Assembly: GCA_016801885.1 (NCBI GenBank)
Contig: CM028895.1
Coordinates: forward strand, 5,976,001-6,040,000
Source of the DNA: Toxotes chatareus
Taxonomy: Eukaryota; Chordata; Actinopteri; Toxotidae
Length of the DNA stretch: 64,000 bases
Reading direction: 5' to 3'
Shown here: positions 61,854 through 64,000 of the stretch, one piece after another
Position numbering within the stretch: position 1 is the first letter of the stretch
Layout: each line of letters opens with the position of its first letter
Position numbers and translations under genes: made by a program
Notes under the pieces: model-generated
What the model saw: only the letters and a program-made list of their open reading frames with translations
Told to the model about the DNA's origin: nothing
The model's database searches: none

Positions 61854-62294
61854 TCAACAAATGGTGAGTCATGCGCTGAGTCCCTCTAACCAAGCCCAGA
61901 GTTAAGATGTGCAGTGTATCCATAGATCACTGGGTGCTGCTGTGGACTTTTGTTAGGCTATTCCACAGACATCCATCATTACAAGAACACATTAGTGTTG
62001 GAGAGAGTCCAAGGTCTGCATTCATTGTAGCCTGAAATATAGATTCACGCTCAGAATCAAATCTAATTTTAAATTAAAACAGTAAAGCTGACTCAGACAC
62101 TTTGCTTGGTTTTCAGTAGAAACCACGGTCATAATTCAGTGTATTGTTATCCATAATTAAAATGGGATGCTTCGTCCTTTATAATGAATTATATTTTGTT
62201 AAACTTGGCACATGATTAAAACATTAAATTGTTGCTATTTTCAGTCCTTGTGTGTGTGTAATTAATCTAATTAATCAGCACCAAGAAAGAGACA

Positions 62295-62720
62295 TACAGT
62301 ACTGTGCAGAGGTTTTAGGCAGATCAGATGTTTAGATTCTTATCCATCCATTGCACAATACCATCAGGGAGGCGTCTGATCAGTTCCAGATTCATTCTGC
62401 AGCATGACAACAACAACCCCAAACACACAGCTGGAGTCATAAACAACTATCTTCAGCGACAAGAAGTCCTCAAACAGATGGTCTGGCCCCCATAGAGCCC
62501 TGATCTCAACATCATGGAATCAGTCTGGGATTACATGAAGAGACAGAAGACACAGAGACAGATTCAATTCACAGAAGAACTATAGTAAGTTCTCCAGGAT
62601 ACTTGGAACAAGCCACCTGCCAAGTACCTTGAAAAACCAAGCACAAGTATTAGCCATCGCTTTTTGAGAAGACAGAGGCATTATTTCACTGCCTGATTTC
62701 AATCGCTTTGATTTCCTGCT
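62295..62720 (+). mobile_element. Disabled Tc1/mariner transposon fragment
   Basis: It begins acagtactgtgcagaggttt, then taggca, a motif typical of ends of Tc1-like elements in fish. Downstream, in one frame, it encodes NPKHTA and then, after a stop codon, SPDLNIMESVWDYMK, which are the conserved transposase catalytic-domain blocks (usually NDPKHTA and PQSPDLNPIENVW). An in-frame TAG replaces the expected glutamine codon near 62494, and most of the 5' coding region is missing. Non-functional. Confidence 0.7.
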
Positions 62721-63204
62721 TGGTTTGAGAGAGTAGTAATGTGGATGGTGCTGTTATGAGGAGAGGTTTTCTTTTTTGTATATCCTGTACATCTCTATAC
62801 ATAAACATCAACATACTTACTTTGTAAGATTAATTTCCCAAGGCACAGGAAGTTCAGCCTAATGGCACCGTGGATTTAGTTAGTGTGCTACAAATTGGGA
62901 CCCACTTTTTTAGTCTATATATATTTATATTTTGGAAAATTAACTTCGCCGAATGAGCTATCATCAGCCCCTTTTGGTATGTTCCACTGAAAGTACTGAT
63001 CACTGTCAATTAATTTCTTTGATACTGTAGAAATCTTAAAAACCTGATGATCCTCAGGCAAGTTCTGAATCGTTTCCATTCCTGTCCCATTAGTCTACAT
63101 TATCATTATCATTATTATTATTCAGTACGTCATAATTATGATATTCGGATCTTGATTTATGAAAGCAAAGTGCCTTCCGCACCTACCGGTTTTAAGCTGC
63201 ATTA

Positions 63205-63520
63205 CATACTTTTTTATGGCCACATGGGGACACCGTAACAGCATGTGAAAACAAGGTTGATCTATCAACATCAAGACGGCCAGAACAGTTGTTCTGTTGG
63301 CAAAAAATCATCCATTTACACGTCAAGCAGCCATGGAACAACATTAGCATTCATTTGGAGTCGTGCTTCTGGCTACCTGCCAATTGTAAGTCAAATATTC
63401 ACTGTTCTTTTATCTCCTTTTTTGGTTTCTACCAACTCCTGAGGGAAATATCTGGCTCTTGCTCACCGACTGGTAGCTAATTTTGTCTTAAAGGGCAGGT
63501 AGAGAACAGCGGGTTTATCA
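63205..63520 (+). repeat. Dispersed teleost repeat
   Basis: 'ttttatggccacatggggac', 'aacaacattagcattcattt', 'cactgttcttttatctcctt', 'ctcctgagggaaatatctgg' and 'tagagaacagcgggtttatc' match, in order, a repeat I recall from many fish genomes. The family class is unknown to me. No coding capacity. Confidence 0.5.
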
Positions 63521-64000
63521 CAACACCCACCAGTATTTCTAAAGTTTACTACTTAACGTGGTGTATCTCTTTTGTTGAGTTTGTGCAGAAATATAAAACT
63601 TTTACCTGCACAGCCACACAGGTGTTTCCAATCAGTGCTGCTGATTAGCTCCGGTTGAAATGGTTGAAGCAACAATATAATGGGAATTACATTATGTCAC
63701 CAAACTTCAGACACTGAACACCGAGGAGCTCATAATCCGAAAGGTTTGTTCTCGTTATTCTTCTTTAGTGTAGTTAAAAGATTAAACATACAAGAAATGG
63801 GCATTTTTAATTCTGCGACATTTGAAAGCTTTAATTTTGAGTGACTGGTTTGTCACTACCTCATCTTTCAAGTAAGAGGGACGTGTGAATGATGTGTGAT
63901 TAATACAGTTGTACACACAGAAAGTATTATTTTTAGTCGAGGCTCCACAGTAAAGATTAAACGTCCAGAAATCCGCTTAGAAACTGTTGGAAAAAAGACG
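63521..64000. other. Gene-free end of the window
   Basis: AT-rich sequence with no recognisable exon or element. The next gene expected from vertebrate synteny (rin3) is not visible before the window ends. Confidence 0.5.

Overview
The window looks like genomic DNA from a teleost fish, probably a spiny-rayed (acanthomorph/percomorph-type) species. The genes are split by GT-AG introns. The proteins read as vertebrate orthologues with fish-like differences. Introns and intergenic DNA carry CA/GT microsatellites, long homopolymers and degenerate interspersed repeats of kinds I recognise from teleost genomes. There is no bacterial, viral or CRISPR-like content, and no rRNA or tRNA gene was recognised.

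Layout. (1) 548-5902 (+): riox1 (NO66), a JmjC ribosomal oxygenase, 15 coding exons, about 540 aa. (2) 6237-7611 and upstream (-): ndufb1, a 58-aa accessory subunit of respiratory complex I, convergent with riox1; the two poly(A) signals lie about 80 bp apart. (3) 8459-15722 (+): cpsf2 (CPSF100), 14 coding exons, 787 aa, head-to-head with ndufb1 across a compact, probably bidirectional promoter. (4) About 16.1-26.8 kb: gene-free spacer with degraded repeats and microsatellites. (5) 27476-54230 (+): slc24a4 (NCKX4), a K+-dependent Na+/Ca2+ exchanger, 17 coding exons, 613 aa, with a CpG-rich first exon, long 5' introns and a roughly 3.2 kb 3' UTR ending near 57.5 kb. (6) About 57.5-64 kb: gene-free DNA with a LINE 3' end, a dead Tc1/mariner copy and other dispersed repeats.

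The genes do not form one pathway. riox1, ndufb1 and cpsf2 are housekeeping genes packed tightly, sharing a 3' end region and a promoter region. slc24a4 is a regulated membrane transporter in a much looser landscape. The order ndufb1 - cpsf2 - slc24a4 matches human 14q32, which supports the orthology calls. riox1 as a multi-exon neighbour of ndufb1 differs from the human arrangement, where RIOX1 is a single-exon gene elsewhere on chromosome 14.

The observations most worth following are: the CA and GT microsatellites around slc24a4 exons 4-6, which could pair in the pre-mRNA and remove a frame-preserving cassette containing the first ion-binding repeat; an interleaved A-B-A'-B' inverted repeat in slc24a4 intron 1; and the intron-containing riox1 locus. 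I found no convincing wholly new biological system. Exon boundaries were assigned by eye from splice sites, frame continuity and family similarity. The summed coding lengths are in frame for all four genes.
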